Shown here piece after piece: positions 1 to 9,225 of a DNA stretch of 64,000 nucleotides (within the stretch, counting starts at the first letter, position 1; each line of letters starts with the position of its first letter). Source of the DNA: Roseibium album (GTDB lineage Bacteria > Pseudomonadota > Alphaproteobacteria > Rhizobiales > Stappiaceae); NCBI GenBank assembly GCA_001404055.1, contig CXTY01000005.1:248001-312000 (forward strand), written 5' to 3'. The notes beneath the pieces are model-generated. The model had not been told where the DNA came from and searched no databases. It worked only from the letters and a program-made list of their open reading frames with translations. The position numbers and the translations under genes were made by a program.

Positions 1-1145
1 TTTCGAATTACGTCGGTACGCAACACTCTTGCGCCAGGTGCGCGTCCTAAATTTTGCGCGATATCATAAGCCAGTGTCGTCTTTCCCGTCCCCGACAATC
101 CTCCGACGGCAACCAGTTTCGGTTGCGAGGGATCCAGAAAGCTGAGGGCATATTGAAAATAGGTTTTGGCCAGCGCCTGCTGGGCTCGTTTCAACTCCTG
201 ATCGGTTTGGGCGAGTGCAGTGCTTGCAGCGATTTTTGATCGGATTGCCGCACGCATCATCAGGTAAAACGGCAGTGCGGCAAGACCGGTCGCATGGGCG
301 CCGGACACACTCATGTCCAGATAACGGTTGAACACGCGGTTCGCCGCGCGATGCTGGTTGCGTTCCCAAAGATCCATCAGGAGAAACGCTAGATCGTAAA
401 GTATGTCGCCAGTCGCGATGGCGTCTGAAAACTCGACAGCGTCAAAAAGAACCGGCCTGTCTTCGATCAACACAATATTGCGCAAATGAGCATCACCGTG
501 ACAGCGCCGGACATATCCCTGTTCCCCGCGCAACAAAATGAGTTCGTGGAGTGAGCCCAGCACGGCACGCGAGGTTTCGGTCAGATGACGAACCTGTTCA
601 GATGGAAACAGGTCCGGGTGTTCTCGAAAGGCGGCATTGTTTTGTTCAACATAGGATGCGAGTTCTGCATGAAATCCGCTGCCGCTGCGCAGCGGCGCTT
701 CATGGTGGGCATCCACCATCATGTCTGCGAGTTGGTCCGACAGTACGTCCGGTATCTGAGTATCACTCGCCAGCACGTCCAGTTCGTTGGCACGATCAAA
801 GCGGTTCATCTGCACCACCCATTCCACGGGTGAACCGGTACCGTTCAAAGCCAGTTTTCCGTTACTTTCGCATGTGATCGGCAAGGCGACACAATAGATT
901 TGGGGCGCGTTTGGTTTGTTGTAAGTGATTTCAGCCTTGCAGGCTTCCTCGCGTAGGGGCAGAGTTGAATAATCGAGAAAAGGAAATTTGACCGCCCGCT
1001 TGACCTTGTAGGCCTGGCTTCCAACCAGAAAGATGATGTTGGCATGGGTATCGATCCTCTTGACCTCAGACCGATTGGGATCATCCGAGGGGAGACGCTC
1101 CAGAAAAGCGAGCGCTTCATTTTGGCAAGAGGGCAGATCCATCAT
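1..1145 (-). CDS. Bifunctional aminoglycoside phosphotransferase-like / P-loop ATPase protein (3' end cut by window edge)
   Basis: About 381 residues are visible and the C-terminus lies beyond the left edge. The N-terminal two thirds are a kinase fold of the aminoglycoside-phosphotransferase/APH type. The catalytic loop CHGDAHLRN is at residues 215-223 and the metal-binding segment DAVEF at 235-239. It is followed by a P-loop domain with Walker A GGLSGTGKT at residues 348-356. This two-domain layout is known in proteobacteria as 'bifunctional aminoglycoside phosphotransferase/ATP-binding protein'; its true substrate is not established, so antibiotic resistance should not be assumed. The start is an ATGATG pair preceded by AAGGAAGA. 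Fusion order and motifs are seen directly; function is family-level inference. Confidence 0.85.
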   Translation of the reverse strand, partial: MMDLPSCQNEALAFLERLPSDDPNRSEVKRIDTHANIIFLVGSQAYKVKRAVKFPFLDYSTLPLREEACKAEITYNKPNAPQIYCVALPITCESNGKLALNGTGSPVEWVVQMNRFDRANELDVLASDTQIPDVLSDQLADMMVDAHHEAPLRSGSGFHAELASYVEQNNAAFREHPDLFPSEQVRHLTETSRAVLGSLHELILLRGEQGYVRRCHGDAHLRNIVLIEDRPVLFDAVEFSDAIATGDILYDLAFLLMDLWERNQHRAANRVFNRYLDMSVSGAHATGLAALPFYLMMRAAIRSKIAASTALAQTDQELKRAQQALAKTYFQYALSFLDPSQPKLVAVGGLSGTGKTTLAYDIAQNLGRAPGARVLRTDVIR

Positions 1146-1269
1146 TCTTCCTTTTCGCAGAACCATTCGGACAGTGCCTGACAAGCAGTGCCTATGATTT
1201 GATCCTTCTCAATGAGCAATATCAGCGATGTGGCACATATAGAGAGAAATGTCAGCAAAGGAGGCTTCC

Positions 1270-1650
1270 ATGATCGACTATCCGGCTTTGAAAAAGATCA
1301 GGCTGAACCTGGCTCGGACGAAAGAGTATCCGCAAGGCTCGGCGCGCCATGGATATGAATTTACAGCTCCTTTGGACGAAACCGGCCATATTGATGCAAG
1401 TCTTTGGAAAAAAGAACGCGACCTCTGCCGCGTCCGCCGATTCTGGGGCAGCGAAGTAGAAGAAGTTGGTCATCTGGTCCATCGGCCTGGCGGTTCCTGG
1501 GCGTTCCACTACGATATTGACGGCGAAGATGATGACGAAGCGGGATATCGTTTCGGCGCTCACGCCTTCAGTCCCGGAGAGTATGTTTCCATAAAGGATG
1601 AAGACGGTGATTTGCATACATTTCAGGTCGTGACTGTCCAGTCGATCTGA
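1270..1650 (+). CDS. Conserved small hypothetical protein (126 aa)
   Basis: I do not recognise a named family. The start is taken at 1270, not at an in-frame ATG at 1249, because a near-perfect Shine-Dalgarno (AAAGGAGG, 1257-1264) sits 5 bases before it. The protein is soluble and acidic, with a run DGEDDDEAG in the second half, and has no signal peptide or membrane segment. It is transcribed away from the kinase/ATPase gene and is followed by about 260 bases before the ThDP enzyme. It is likely a real gene on ribosome-site quality and codon use; no function can be assigned. Confidence 0.7.
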   Translation: MIDYPALKKIRLNLARTKEYPQGSARHGYEFTAPLDETGHIDASLWKKERDLCRVRRFWGSEVEEVGHLVHRPGGSWAFHYDIDGEDDDEAGYRFGAHAFSPGEYVSIKDEDGDLHTFQVVTVQSI

Positions 1651-1908
1651 ATATTGATGGCGAATTTCCTGAGGAAGGGCGGCGGACATCCGTTGCCCTT
1701 TTTTGATTTTGTAATCGGCGCAGGTGTCTGACACCGCTCTCAAAACTGTGTGGCGCTGGGTCAAGTTGTGAGCTGATAACCTTGAATGCCGCTCTTTCTT
1801 CCAGTTTGGAATGAACTCATTGCCAATTAATCTGATTTTTGGCTCTGACGGTCTGTTCTTTCATACGTTATAGAATGAAGGGCGGAATTTTGGATCAGGA
1901 AACGGGTC

Positions 1909-3573
1909 ATGCATCAGAAGACTGGCGGTGAATTGTTGGTGGAGGCGCTGGAGCTTCACGGGGCGGAACGCATATTTTGTGTACCGGGAGAAAGCTATCT
2001 CGCTGTTCTGGATGCGTTGCACGATGCCTCCATTCCGATAACCGTCTGCCGGCAGGAAGGTGGCGCTGCCATGATGGCCGACGCTCATGGCAAGCTGACC
2101 GGCAAGCCGGGTGTCTGCATGGTTACGCGTGGTCCAGGTGCGACCAACGCCTCGGCCGGCGTGCACATCGCGGCGCAGGATTCGACGCCGATGATCCTGT
2201 TCATTGGTCAGATCGAGCGCGGCATGCGTGAGCGTGAAGCCTTCCAGGAAGTCGACTACCGGCAGATGTTCGGCGGCATCGCCAAGTGGGTCGCCGAAAT
2301 CGATCATGCCGAGCGTATGCCGGAATTCATTTCCAGGGCCTTCCATGTTGCTACGTCCGGTCGGCCGGGCCCTGTCGTGCTTGCCTTGCCCGAAGACATG
2401 CTGGTGGAAAAGGCGGCTGTCTCGCAACCACCGGCATGGCAGCAAGTGGAAACACATCCCGGGCTGACGCAGATGGCAGATCTGCAAAAAAGGCTTTGGG
2501 CTGCAGAGCGCCCGATTGCGATTCTTGGTGGTAGCCGTTGGTCGGAGGAAGCCGTCGCTGCCTTCACGCGTTTTGCCGAGCGTTTCGATCTTCCTGTGGC
2601 ATGCTCCTTCCGCCGCCAGATGCTGTTCGACAACCTTCATCCGAATTACGCCGGTGATGTCGGTATTGGTATCAATCCGAAGCTCTTGGCACGGGTAAAA
2701 TCTTCTGATCTGATCCTTTTGGTCGGCGGACGGCTTTCTGAGATGGCGAGCCAGTCATATTCTCTGCTCGACATACCTTCGCCTTCTCAGCAGCTTGTGC
2801 ATGTGCATGCTGACGCGGAAGAACTCGGGCGGGTTTACCGGCCTGCGCTGTCGATCCACGCGAGTCCGACGGCTTTCTGCAAGGCAGCCGAAGGCCTGCA
2901 GCCGCCAAACGAAATCAAGGGTGAGGGCAAAGCTGCAAAGGCTCATCAGGACTATCAAGATTGGTCTGGTGCGCGCCCTGAAACGCCAGGCGCGCTTCAA
3001 ATGGCAGGCGTCATGAACTGGCTTGAGAACAACCTTGCCGAAGATGCAATCTGCACCAATGGTGCTGGCAATTACGCCACGTGGCTGCATCGGTTTCACC
3101 GCTTCCGCCGTTATGGCACGCAAGCCGCACCAACGTCCGGATCCATGGGGTATGGTCTACCCGCGGCTGTTGCCGCGAAGCTGGCATTTCCTGAAAGCGA
3201 AGTAATCTGTTTTGCGGGCGATGGCTGCCTGCAGATGACCATGCAGGAATTCGGCACTGCGTGTCAGGATGGCACGAACATCATTGTGCTGGCCATCGAC
3301 AACGGCATGTATGGAACTATCCGCATGCATCAGGAGCGCACCTATCCTGGGCGGCCCTCGGCGACAAAGCTTGTGAACCCTGATTTCGCGGCTCTGGCGA
3401 GAACCTATGGTGCGTTTGGTGAAACGGTTGAAAGCACTGACCAGTTCGGGCCGGCATTTGAACGCGCCCGTGCTTCTGGATTGCCGTCTATCCTGCATCT
3501 CAAACTTGATTCGGAAGCGATCACTCCTGCTGCCTCACTGTCTCAAATCCGGGCAGCAGCCGAAGCAAGATAA
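1909..3573 (+). CDS. Thiamine-diphosphate-dependent enzyme, acetolactate synthase-like
   Basis: The 554-residue protein has the three-domain plan of ThDP decarboxylases and carboligases. The N-terminal PYR domain carries the activating glutamate in VPGESY (about residue 28). A central domain is followed by a C-terminal PP domain with the GDG...DNG cofactor and Mg motif (GDG near residue 437, DNGMYG about 30 residues later). Length matches catabolic ALS, benzoylformate decarboxylase and related enzymes. No small regulatory ALS subunit (ilvH) is adjacent, so an anabolic branched-chain role is unlikely. The exact 2-oxo acid substrate cannot be read from sequence. It converges on the acyl-CoA synthetase/GNAT gene with only about 33 bases between stop codons. 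Confidence 0.8.
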   Translation: MHQKTGGELLVEALELHGAERIFCVPGESYLAVLDALHDASIPITVCRQEGGAAMMADAHGKLTGKPGVCMVTRGPGATNASAGVHIAAQDSTPMILFIGQIERGMREREAFQEVDYRQMFGGIAKWVAEIDHAERMPEFISRAFHVATSGRPGPVVLALPEDMLVEKAAVSQPPAWQQVETHPGLTQMADLQKRLWAAERPIAILGGSRWSEEAVAAFTRFAERFDLPVACSFRRQMLFDNLHPNYAGDVGIGINPKLLARVKSSDLILLVGGRLSEMASQSYSLLDIPSPSQQLVHVHADAEELGRVYRPALSIHASPTAFCKAAEGLQPPNEIKGEGKAAKAHQDYQDWSGARPETPGALQMAGVMNWLENNLAEDAICTNGAGNYATWLHRFHRFRRYGTQAAPTSGSMGYGLPAAVAAKLAFPESEVICFAGDGCLQMTMQEFGTACQDGTNIIVLAIDNGMYGTIRMHQERTYPGRPSATKLVNPDFAALARTYGAFGETVESTDQFGPAFERARASGLPSILHLKLDSEAITPAASLSQIRAAAEAR

Positions 3574-3606
3574 AACGGCACTCTGCGACAAACAACGCGC
3601 CAGAGA

Positions 3607-6336
3607 TCAGGCGTCAGGTGGCAGATCCGCAACTGGTAAGGTCACCAAGGCGACGCTTCGGTCATCTGGCGAGGTGCTTATCTTGAATCCGAGTGCCTGG
3701 CACATGGAGATCATCGAGGTGTTTTCCTTCAGAACTTCGCCTTTAATGGTCTCGATGCCGTCTGCCTTGGCGTACTTCAGAATAAATTTCATCAATGCCC
3801 ATCCAAGTCCCAGGCCTTTCAGGTCAGACCGGACCATGACCGCATATTCACCGGTCTGGTGGTCCGGGTCGGCATGGAGACGCACAACACCCAAAAGTTT
3901 GCCGTCTTGTGGGTCCAACGCGGCAAAAGCCATGGCACGGGCGTAATCCAGTTGGGTAAGTCGCGCCAGGAAACGGTGACTGAAATCTCTGACAGGTGCA
4001 AAGAAGCGGAGGCGTAGATCTTCGGGCGTGACGGCCTCGAAGAATTCCTTGAAAAGATCTTCATCCTCGGGACGGACGGGTCGGACGAAAAGTTCTCTCC
4101 CATCTTTCAGGCTCAGCGTTTTTTCCCATTCCTGCGGGTAGGGAGCAATCGCCAGTCGCGAGCCTCCTGTCCGACCAGGCCGTTTTTCCGGATGGCAAAG
4201 GCTCATGCGCCCATCCAGCGCCATCACCCCTGCTGGCAATGCCACGATCGGGTTGATATCCAATTCCCGAATTTCCGGGATATCGATGGTGATTTGCGAG
4301 AGTTTTACCAGGGCTTGCGCAACAGCTGCCCGGTCCAAGGCTGGTCTGGCGGGTCCACCATCGAGTAGACGTGCAATTTGAGTGCGGCCGATCTGAGCTT
4401 CCGCCAGATTGAGGTCAAGAGGCGGCAGTTCCAGCGAAATATCAGCGCTCTCTTCTATCAAAGTACCGCCATGTCCAAAGACAAGAACCGGCCCAAATGT
4501 CGGAGTTTCCGCCAGGCCCATGTACAGCTCGAGTCCGTGGCGTTCTTCCAGCATGGGATGAATTGAAACGCCTGATATTTTTGCCTTGGGATAGTCTCGG
4601 GTGGTCTGAACAATCAGTTCCCGGGAAGCATTTTCAACCGCCGCTGGGCTCTCCAACCCCAGGCGGACACCGTCAATACGGGATTTGAACGGCAGGTCCG
4701 GTGAAATCAGTTTGACGACGCATCGTTTTGTGGTGTCAAAAAATTCCTTGGATGCTTCTGCTGCCTGCGCGGGCGAGGTTGCCATTTTGGTTGCCATGAT
4801 CGGTAGATCATAGGCTTCCAGTACCTGACAGACTTCGTGCGGCTCCAGCCAGGTCCTGCCTTCATCCAGGGCGCCTTCCACTATTTTGCGTGCATGCGTG
4901 ATGTCTGGAGAAAATGTCGTCGGCAGGCTGGGCGGGGCCGCCATCAGAAACTCTCGCGCCTGTGCATCGTGTGCCAGATGCATGAGACTGCGCGCGGCTT
5001 CCGCCGGGCTGGGGTAGTTGGGTATTTTCGCAGCGGACAATTCAGCTCTGATAGCTCCGTCGCTGCCGACAAGACCGGCGACAAGCGCTTTGCGTCGACC
5101 GTTTCTTCGGCGGTCAGCTTCGGCAGCGTCGACAATGGCTGCTGCAATGGTTTGCAAAGATTGAAAAGCGCTTGCAGCTTCCAGGACGACCACCCCGTCG
5201 ACTTGCTTGTCCTTCAAGACAGTGGTGATTGCTTTTGTGATGTCCTCCCGGTCCAGGTTCTCGCGTAGGATCACAGAGCCGTTCGCGGCACGCATTTCAG
5301 CAAGGCCGGGATATTGTCTGCTAAGGCCACGCAAGTCAGACCGGGTTTCGCTGCTCAGGTCGGCAAATGTGCCACCAAAGTCCATCAACCGGTCAACAGC
5401 AAGGTTCGCAAGGCTGCGTCCATTGGCAATAATTGCGAGATTGTTGCAACGGGGCACGCGCATGTGTGACAGCGTTTCAAGTGCCTCGAACATCTCGTCA
5501 AGGTCATGCACCCGCAACAGCCCGGTTCTGCGGAATACGGCCTCATAAACCTGATCAGTTGTTGCAAGGTTCCCGGCGTGAGTCATACCGGTACCGCCGG
5601 AATCGCTGCTTTTCCCGGACCTGATAACGATAACGGGTTTAGTGCGGGCAGCCGCTCTTGCAGCTGAAATGAATTTACGGGGGATCGCGATCCCTTCAAG
5701 GTGAAGCACGATTGAACGTGTCCGGAAGTCCTGCGCGAAATAGTCGATGAGATCGCCGATATCGACGTCCATGCGGTCGCCCAGCGAAACAGCAGCAGAA
5801 AAACCCGCATTGTGAGATTTCGCCCAGGACAGCGTCGCGTTGAGAACCGCATCCGAACGCGAGATAAACGCAACATCGCCCTTCAGGGGGGCTTCGGCGC
5901 TTAAAAGCGCATTGAGCCCACTGGACGGAACTGCCAAACCGAGGCTGCCAGGGCCGATCAAGCGCAGGTTTGTCTGCCGTGCTGCCGCTCTGCAACTTTG
6001 CATGAGCGGTTCTGGCCAGGTTTCATATCCTGGGGACGGAATGAGAAGGGCTCTGGTCCCCCCGATGCCTAATTCAGTGATGCGTTCCGGCAGTGCCTCG
6101 GGTTCTGCCAAATAGATCGCCAGGTCAGGCATCTTGGGAAGATCTTCCAACCGGTCGGATCTTGTGCCTTTCCAATCAGGGAATTTGTCGAATCCAACCA
6201 AAAAAATTCGACCTGCAAAGTCGTAGGCTTGCAGACATTCGACAAGTTTTCTGGTCAGGGTGTCTGGATGTCGGCTGGGGCCAACTACGGCAATTGAATC
6301 AGGTCTAAAAAATCCGTCAAGATTGCGGATGGTCAC
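3607..6336 (-). CDS. Acyl-CoA synthetase (NDP-forming)-like protein fused to a GNAT acetyltransferase
   Basis: The 909-residue protein starts at GTG. Domain order is: CoA-binding domain (about 1-130), succinyl-CoA-ligase-like domain (about 150-470) with the active-site histidine segment MTHAGNLA, ATP-grasp domain (about 490-710), and a C-terminal GNAT acetyltransferase (about 735-900) with the acetyl-CoA loop near LKGLGLGWALM. This architecture is that of Pat/PatZ (YfiQ) lysine acetyltransferases, which acylate metabolic enzymes such as acetyl-CoA synthetase. The family is known to combine an often inactive synthetase module with an active GNAT module. It is followed on the same strand, upstream in genome order, by a universal stress protein gene. 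A Pat-like function is family inference. Confidence 0.85.
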   Translation of the reverse strand: MTIRNLDGFFRPDSIAVVGPSRHPDTLTRKLVECLQAYDFAGRIFLVGFDKFPDWKGTRSDRLEDLPKMPDLAIYLAEPEALPERITELGIGGTRALLIPSPGYETWPEPLMQSCRAAARQTNLRLIGPGSLGLAVPSSGLNALLSAEAPLKGDVAFISRSDAVLNATLSWAKSHNAGFSAAVSLGDRMDVDIGDLIDYFAQDFRTRSIVLHLEGIAIPRKFISAARAAARTKPVIVIRSGKSSDSGGTGMTHAGNLATTDQVYEAVFRRTGLLRVHDLDEMFEALETLSHMRVPRCNNLAIIANGRSLANLAVDRLMDFGGTFADLSSETRSDLRGLSRQYPGLAEMRAANGSVILRENLDREDITKAITTVLKDKQVDGVVVLEAASAFQSLQTIAAAIVDAAEADRRRNGRRKALVAGLVGSDGAIRAELSAAKIPNYPSPAEAARSLMHLAHDAQAREFLMAAPPSLPTTFSPDITHARKIVEGALDEGRTWLEPHEVCQVLEAYDLPIMATKMATSPAQAAEASKEFFDTTKRCVVKLISPDLPFKSRIDGVRLGLESPAAVENASRELIVQTTRDYPKAKISGVSIHPMLEERHGLELYMGLAETPTFGPVLVFGHGGTLIEESADISLELPPLDLNLAEAQIGRTQIARLLDGGPARPALDRAAVAQALVKLSQITIDIPEIRELDINPIVALPAGVMALDGRMSLCHPEKRPGRTGGSRLAIAPYPQEWEKTLSLKDGRELFVRPVRPEDEDLFKEFFEAVTPEDLRLRFFAPVRDFSHRFLARLTQLDYARAMAFAALDPQDGKLLGVVRLHADPDHQTGEYAVMVRSDLKGLGLGWALMKFILKYAKADGIETIKGEVLKENTSMISMCQALGFKISTSPDDRSVALVTLPVADLPPDA

Positions 6337-6393
6337 GAGGTCTGTCCTCTGAATTGGACTGAAGCAAAGCCGAGCGTAGTGGAAGTTTAAGAC

Positions 6394-6433
6394 AAAAATA
6401 CCCGCGGACCGAGATTTTCTGAGCCCGCGGGTA
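6394..6433 (-). terminator. Rho-independent terminator of the universal stress protein gene
   Basis: Inverted arms TACCCGCGG (6399-6407) and CCGCGGGTA (6425-6433) form a GC-rich hairpin. On the minus strand it is followed by TTTTTG. It lies 18 bases beyond the USP stop codon and would separate that gene from the synthetase/GNAT gene. Confidence 0.85.
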
Positions 6434-6451
6434 GGTTTCTCGTTGAGGTCT

Positions 6452-7285
6452 TTAGTGGGCCATCAATACGGGAACTGTCATGGCTTCCAGAATTTCGCGT
6501 GTCGCACCACCAAAGAGGAATTCACGCATGCGGCTATGACCGTAACCACCCATTACCACCAGGTCCTTGCCGTGGTCGGAGACATAGTTCAATACGGTGT
6601 CGGCAACGCTAGTCTGAGGATTGGCGACGACTTGAATCGTGACGTTCATGTTGTGTCGCGCGAGATAGTTGGCGACATCCGCACCTGGCTGGCCATTGGA
6701 TGACGAAGATTTTTTCTCGATAACAAGAACAGTAACTTCTTCTGCCTTTTCCAGCACAGGCAGGGCAGCATGGATTGCTCGGGTCGCGGTAGAGCTACCG
6801 TCCCAGCCGACAAGAACCTTTTTCGGCTGAAAGGCGGTACTGCCGATGTATGGAACAAGTAGAACCGGGACGCCGCTTTCAAACAGGATTGTTTCGATGA
6901 GCAGTTCACGCATTGGCTCCGGACGATCGGGGCTGGCCTGGCCGACGACGACGAGATCCGTCGGGCGGCAATGCACCAGAACATTCTCCAATGGCCCGCC
7001 GGTCAGGATTTCAGCGAGACGGCTTTCGTTTTTCACGCCCGCGAGCCGGGCAAGTCCATCAAATTGCTCTTGTGCATCTTTCGCAGCAGCAACTGCCTGA
7101 TCGTGTGCCGCCTGCATATAATCGACAGGCATCGGGGCTGCAGCAAACGCCGGCACGACCGGTTCGAATGACACAGCCAGGCCAGTTACATGAGCATCGT
7201 AGTTACGTCCGAATTCCAGGGCGTACTTGGCAGCAGGCTGATCACCTGCAAGATCCAATACGGTCAAAATATCTTTAATAGGCAT
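6452..7285 (-). CDS. Tandem universal stress protein (UspA family)
   Basis: The 277-residue protein has two USP repeats (about 1-145 and 160-277). The C-terminal repeat ends with the nucleotide-binding signature GGYGHSRMREFLFGGAT (GxxG-9x-G-S/T type), so at least this half probably binds ATP. The first repeat has the weaker VVGQASPDR segment. The start is supported by GGAGGGATCT immediately before ATG. Tandem USPs of this kind are common in alphaproteobacteria and are usually induced by starvation, low oxygen or other stress; the specific role here is unknown. The gene is monocistronic, with its own terminator at 6394-6433. Confidence 0.9.
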   Translation of the reverse strand: MPIKDILTVLDLAGDQPAAKYALEFGRNYDAHVTGLAVSFEPVVPAFAAAPMPVDYMQAAHDQAVAAAKDAQEQFDGLARLAGVKNESRLAEILTGGPLENVLVHCRPTDLVVVGQASPDRPEPMRELLIETILFESGVPVLLVPYIGSTAFQPKKVLVGWDGSSTATRAIHAALPVLEKAEEVTVLVIEKKSSSSNGQPGADVANYLARHNMNVTIQVVANPQTSVADTVLNYVSDHGKDLVVMGGYGHSRMREFLFGGATREILEAMTVPVLMAH

Positions 7286-7437
7286 AGATCCCTCCTATGA
7301 CCGGAAACACCTAAATAGATTAGGCTCGTCAAAAATCATTACAACTCCCTTTCCGCGTGTCTTTGACAGGCATCAATACAACTCGCTGCGTGAACCACTG
7401 CGCTGGCGAAGTTGGAAAAAATGCGCAATATGGGGGC

Positions 7438-9225
7438 ATGTCGAGACGCTGGTTCTTTCTTGCGCTGCCGCCACTTGTGCTTTTGGCCGCCGCATTTGTA
7501 CTGGTTCAGCTTTTTCTGGAGCTGGACAGGGACAGTGTTGACCGCAAGGCAGCTGAGCGCCTGACGCTTTATCGCCAGACGATCCTCGGAGAGTATCAAA
7601 AATACCGTTATCTGCCGTATATGATTGCCAGAGATCCGCGTGCAACCGCGGCCCTGGCGCTCGGTCAACCGGTTGAAAGTGCCAACCGTTTCCTGCAGGA
7701 AATGGCGGAATATTCCGGTGCGGATCTGCTTTACGTCATGAATGGCGAGGGCACGACGCTGGCGACCAGCAACTGGCAGGACCCTTTGTCGCTTGTCGGC
7801 AGGAACTACGGTTTCCGTCCATATTTCAAATCAGCGATGCAAGGCAATGAGGGCCAGTTCTTTGCCATTGGAGCAACCTCTGAAGAGCCTGGACTTTTTC
7901 TCGCGCGCCCGACGCCTGTATCAGGTGAACCGCTCGGGGTTGCAGTTGTCAAAGTGGATATGGGACCTTTGGAAGAAGCCTGGGCCGAGGGTGGTGAGAC
8001 AGTTTTTGCCTCTGACGCCAACGGCGTCATTTTCTTGTCGAGCCGACCAGAATGGCGCTATCGCACCTTGTTCGAACTGCCGCACGAAATTCGTCAGACT
8101 ATCGTAGATACAAAGCAATACGCCGGGCAGGGTCTTGATCCGGTGAGTAGTCAGCCCGTCCATTCCAATGATCTTCTGACCATTAGCAGCAAGGCATACC
8201 GGCATAACGCAGCTGAAGTCGGGTTGTTGGGGTGGACCTTACATTTTCTCGTGCCGGTCGAGGAAACCAGAAAAAGCGTCCTGCCGATCTGGACGGCAGC
8301 AATTGCGCTGTGTCTGGTCTATGCGGTCATTGTCCTTGTTTTGCGCGGGCGCAGGTTGCGCAAGACTTCCGTCAAACTTCGCCAGGAATCGGCGGATTTG
8401 AAGGAATTGAACACCCGTCTTGTTGGGGAAATCCAGGAGCGGCGGCGAATTGAGCGCGAACTTCTTGAAGCGCAGCGGGGTCTCGCGCGCTCCAACCGCC
8501 TGGCTGCGGTGGGTGAAATGTCAGCTGCAGTGGTCCATGAATTGAGCCAGCCGCTGGCGGCTTTGCGGATGTTCGTTGCCGGAACCCGAAAGTTCCTGGA
8601 AAAGGGCGACACCGGCACTGCAACTGAAAACCTGAATGAAATCGACTCCCTGCAAATGCGCATGGCCAGCCTGACACAGGAACTGAAACGGTTCGCGCGC
8701 CCTAGTGAGAGCCGGATTGAAAAGGTCGATATGCGTGAAAGCGTGCGTGCTGCTGAGAAAATTGTCCGATCCAGATTTGAAGAAACAGCCGTTCATCTGA
8801 CTTTGGAATTGCCCGAAAAACCACTCGATGTGGAGACAGCGCCTCTACGTATCGAGCAGATATTGGTGAACCTGCTTCGAAACGGGGCGGATGCGACAGC
8901 AGGCGAAGATGCAGGGCAGGTTTTGCTGCAGGGCATGGAGGAGAACGGCGAAGTTCTTTTGAGAATTTCGGACAACGGGCCGGGTGTGCCGGAAGATTTG
9001 CGAGAGAGAATTTTCGATCCGTTCTTTTCAACAAAAGGCAGTTCGGGCGGTATGGGATTGGGGCTGGCGATATCAATGCGGATTGCAGAAGATCTGGGCG
9101 GAAACTTGTCTGTAAATGCGAACAGCCCTAAAGGAGCTGTGTTTGAACTTCGTCTTCCTGCCCTGCCAAGCGTTGCAGCAGGCGAAGATCGTAAGACAAG
9201 ACAGGAGCCAGAAGCTGCTGAATGA
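7438..9225 (+). CDS. dctB: DctB-type sensor histidine kinase
   Basis: A membrane sensor of 595 residues from the chosen ATG at 7438; a GTG at 7357 would add 27 residues before the first membrane helix and has a poorer context. Layout: TM1 (about 6-28), a periplasmic Cache/PAS-like sensor region, TM2 (about 285-305), a coiled coil, HisKA with HELSQPL (phospho-acceptor His about 367), and HATPase with DNGPGVPE and GMGLGLAIS. DctB proteins sense C4-dicarboxylates and phosphorylate DctD. The stop codon overlaps the dctD start (ATGA), so the pair is translationally coupled. Placement beside a TRAP transporter supports control of that transporter. Confidence 0.88.
   Translation: MSRRWFFLALPPLVLLAAAFVLVQLFLELDRDSVDRKAAERLTLYRQTILGEYQKYRYLPYMIARDPRATAALALGQPVESANRFLQEMAEYSGADLLYVMNGEGTTLATSNWQDPLSLVGRNYGFRPYFKSAMQGNEGQFFAIGATSEEPGLFLARPTPVSGEPLGVAVVKVDMGPLEEAWAEGGETVFASDANGVIFLSSRPEWRYRTLFELPHEIRQTIVDTKQYAGQGLDPVSSQPVHSNDLLTISSKAYRHNAAEVGLLGWTLHFLVPVEETRKSVLPIWTAAIALCLVYAVIVLVLRGRRLRKTSVKLRQESADLKELNTRLVGEIQERRRIERELLEAQRGLARSNRLAAVGEMSAAVVHELSQPLAALRMFVAGTRKFLEKGDTGTATENLNEIDSLQMRMASLTQELKRFARPSESRIEKVDMRESVRAAEKIVRSRFEETAVHLTLELPEKPLDVETAPLRIEQILVNLLRNGADATAGEDAGQVLLQGMEENGEVLLRISDNGPGVPEDLRERIFDPFFSTKGSSGGMGLGLAISMRIAEDLGGNLSVNANSPKGAVFELRLPALPSVAAGEDRKTRQEPEAAE

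Noticed and set aside
1252-1764. 170-residue frame antisense to the small hypothetical gene
   Set aside because: The plus-strand gene has an excellent ribosome site and better codon use.
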